64,000 nt of DNA from Trichobilharzia szidati (lineage: Eukaryota > Platyhelminthes > Trematoda > Strigeidida > Schistosomatidae), in contig OX235272.1 of assembly GCA_944472155.2 (NCBI GenBank), positions 15,050,354 to 15,114,353 of the forward strand. Reading direction: 5' to 3'. A program made the position numbers and the translations under genes. This document shows positions 63,590 to 64,000 of this stretch, one piece after another. The notes under the pieces are model-generated. The model was not told the DNA's origin. It worked only from the letters and a program-made list of their open reading frames with translations, and did no database searches. Each line of letters begins with the position of its first letter. Within the stretch, counting starts at the first letter, position 1.

Positions 63590-64000
63590 AGAACTTTACA
63601 CAGATGTGCGGCACTTCAAGTCGCCACACTCCCTCCTCGTAGCACACAAAGCAAGAGAAGAAACTAGGAGAAATGCATAATATAGACAGTAAACAGAGGT
63701 GTGACACAAAGGAATAGTAATAACGAAGAACAAAACAGTTTCATTGGAAATCATGAGTCACAAGGAGTGGATGCATCTGCGCCAACCATAGACAACGATT
63801 TTGAGCCATGCCACCGATTGTTTCCAACCATTGGTTTTTACCGTCCCGAGGACCCCAACTAGTGAGGAAGTCTACACCTTCCTACGTGGCTGGCTTTAGC
63901 TAACTGCTGTGGATTTCATTGACTGGTGCCATGTTTTGGTTTGACCGCCGCTAGCTCTTTTCCAGCCTGACTCTCTCTATATCAGCTAACATTGCCCATT
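63590..64000 (-). mobile_element. RTE-A 3' region running off the window
   Basis: Complement of the RTE-A end: aactttacacagatgtgcgg at 63592 onward, the 3' untranslated part, and the start of the coding end (gctagctcttttccagcctg) at the edge. It lacks a CCGA tail, joining the host directly at tcctata. Confidence 0.7.

Larger units (their letters stand above)
58275..64000. repeat. Right copy of the duplicated exon-intron block
   Basis: Same order as the left block: exon A, SINE pair, exon B, RTE-B relic, exon C, split RTE-B relic. Copy-specific insertions here are RTE-A at about 59291-59914, a 240-bp element at 62513-62752, unassigned DNA at about 62930-63245 and RTE-A from 63590. It lacks all three left-copy retrotransposons. 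It also lacks gaps at splice sites, and exons are open. Confidence 0.85.

Overview
This is a stretch of AT-rich eukaryotic DNA, almost certainly from a schistosome blood fluke (Schistosoma or a close relative). The evidence is the mobile-element mix: Sm-alpha-type SINEs with hammerhead-ribozyme cores, several RTE-like non-LTR families, Penelope-like elements with GIY-YIG endonuclease pieces, a Merlin (IS1016/IS1595-related) DNA transposon, and very large introns filled with them. A run of 500 N marks an assembly gap at 47579-48078. No bacterial genes, rRNA genes or CRISPR arrays are seen.

The host gene. One multi-exon gene can be read on the minus strand across nearly the whole window, entering from the right edge and leaving at the left. 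I can place 23 candidate coding exons. Thirteen are versions of one exon of 105-135 nt. Each starts with AT completing a codon (usually Asp), then a Ser-Gln-like pair, and carries the core LFxGS(L/I/V). Twelve of the thirteen keep symmetric 1-1 phase; the exception is the exon at 10836, which counts as 122 nt. They form two arrays: right (62.2, 61.1, 58.8, 56.7, 54.1, 50.1 kb) and left (12.8, 10.9, 9.0, 8.3, 5.4, 4.4, 0.4 kb). Between them lie ten non-repeated exons: a serine-rich exon, a basic coiled-coil exon, a 137-codon very acidic exon, then small exons rich in S/T and SQ/TQ pairs. From 45.1 kb to 12.8 kb every exon junction keeps phase. The product is not identified. A checkpoint adaptor of the Claspin/Mrc1 type is a low-confidence suggestion.

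Duplication. The left 8.1 kb and the right 5.7 kb are two copies of the same exon-intron block (exons A, B and C with introns). Each copy has its own later retrotransposon insertions, and the other copy shows the empty site, so target-site duplications can be read exactly. A third partial copy lies at 53.1-54.3 kb.

The introns. RTE-A is a family with a (CCGA)n-type tail; RTE-A2 is its diverged relative with a (CAGA)n tail; RTE-B is a second family ending in an AATAAT tail. All are 5'-truncated or internally deleted. Penelope-like fragments represent at least three lineages. A 1140-bp Merlin at 24.1-25.2 kb has its inverted repeats, a perfect 8-bp target duplication and an almost complete transposase. 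Sm-alpha-like SINEs often occur as head-to-head pairs, and some keep a recognisable hammerhead core. Nothing outside the host gene looks like a functional cellular gene; most long ORFs are mobile-element debris.
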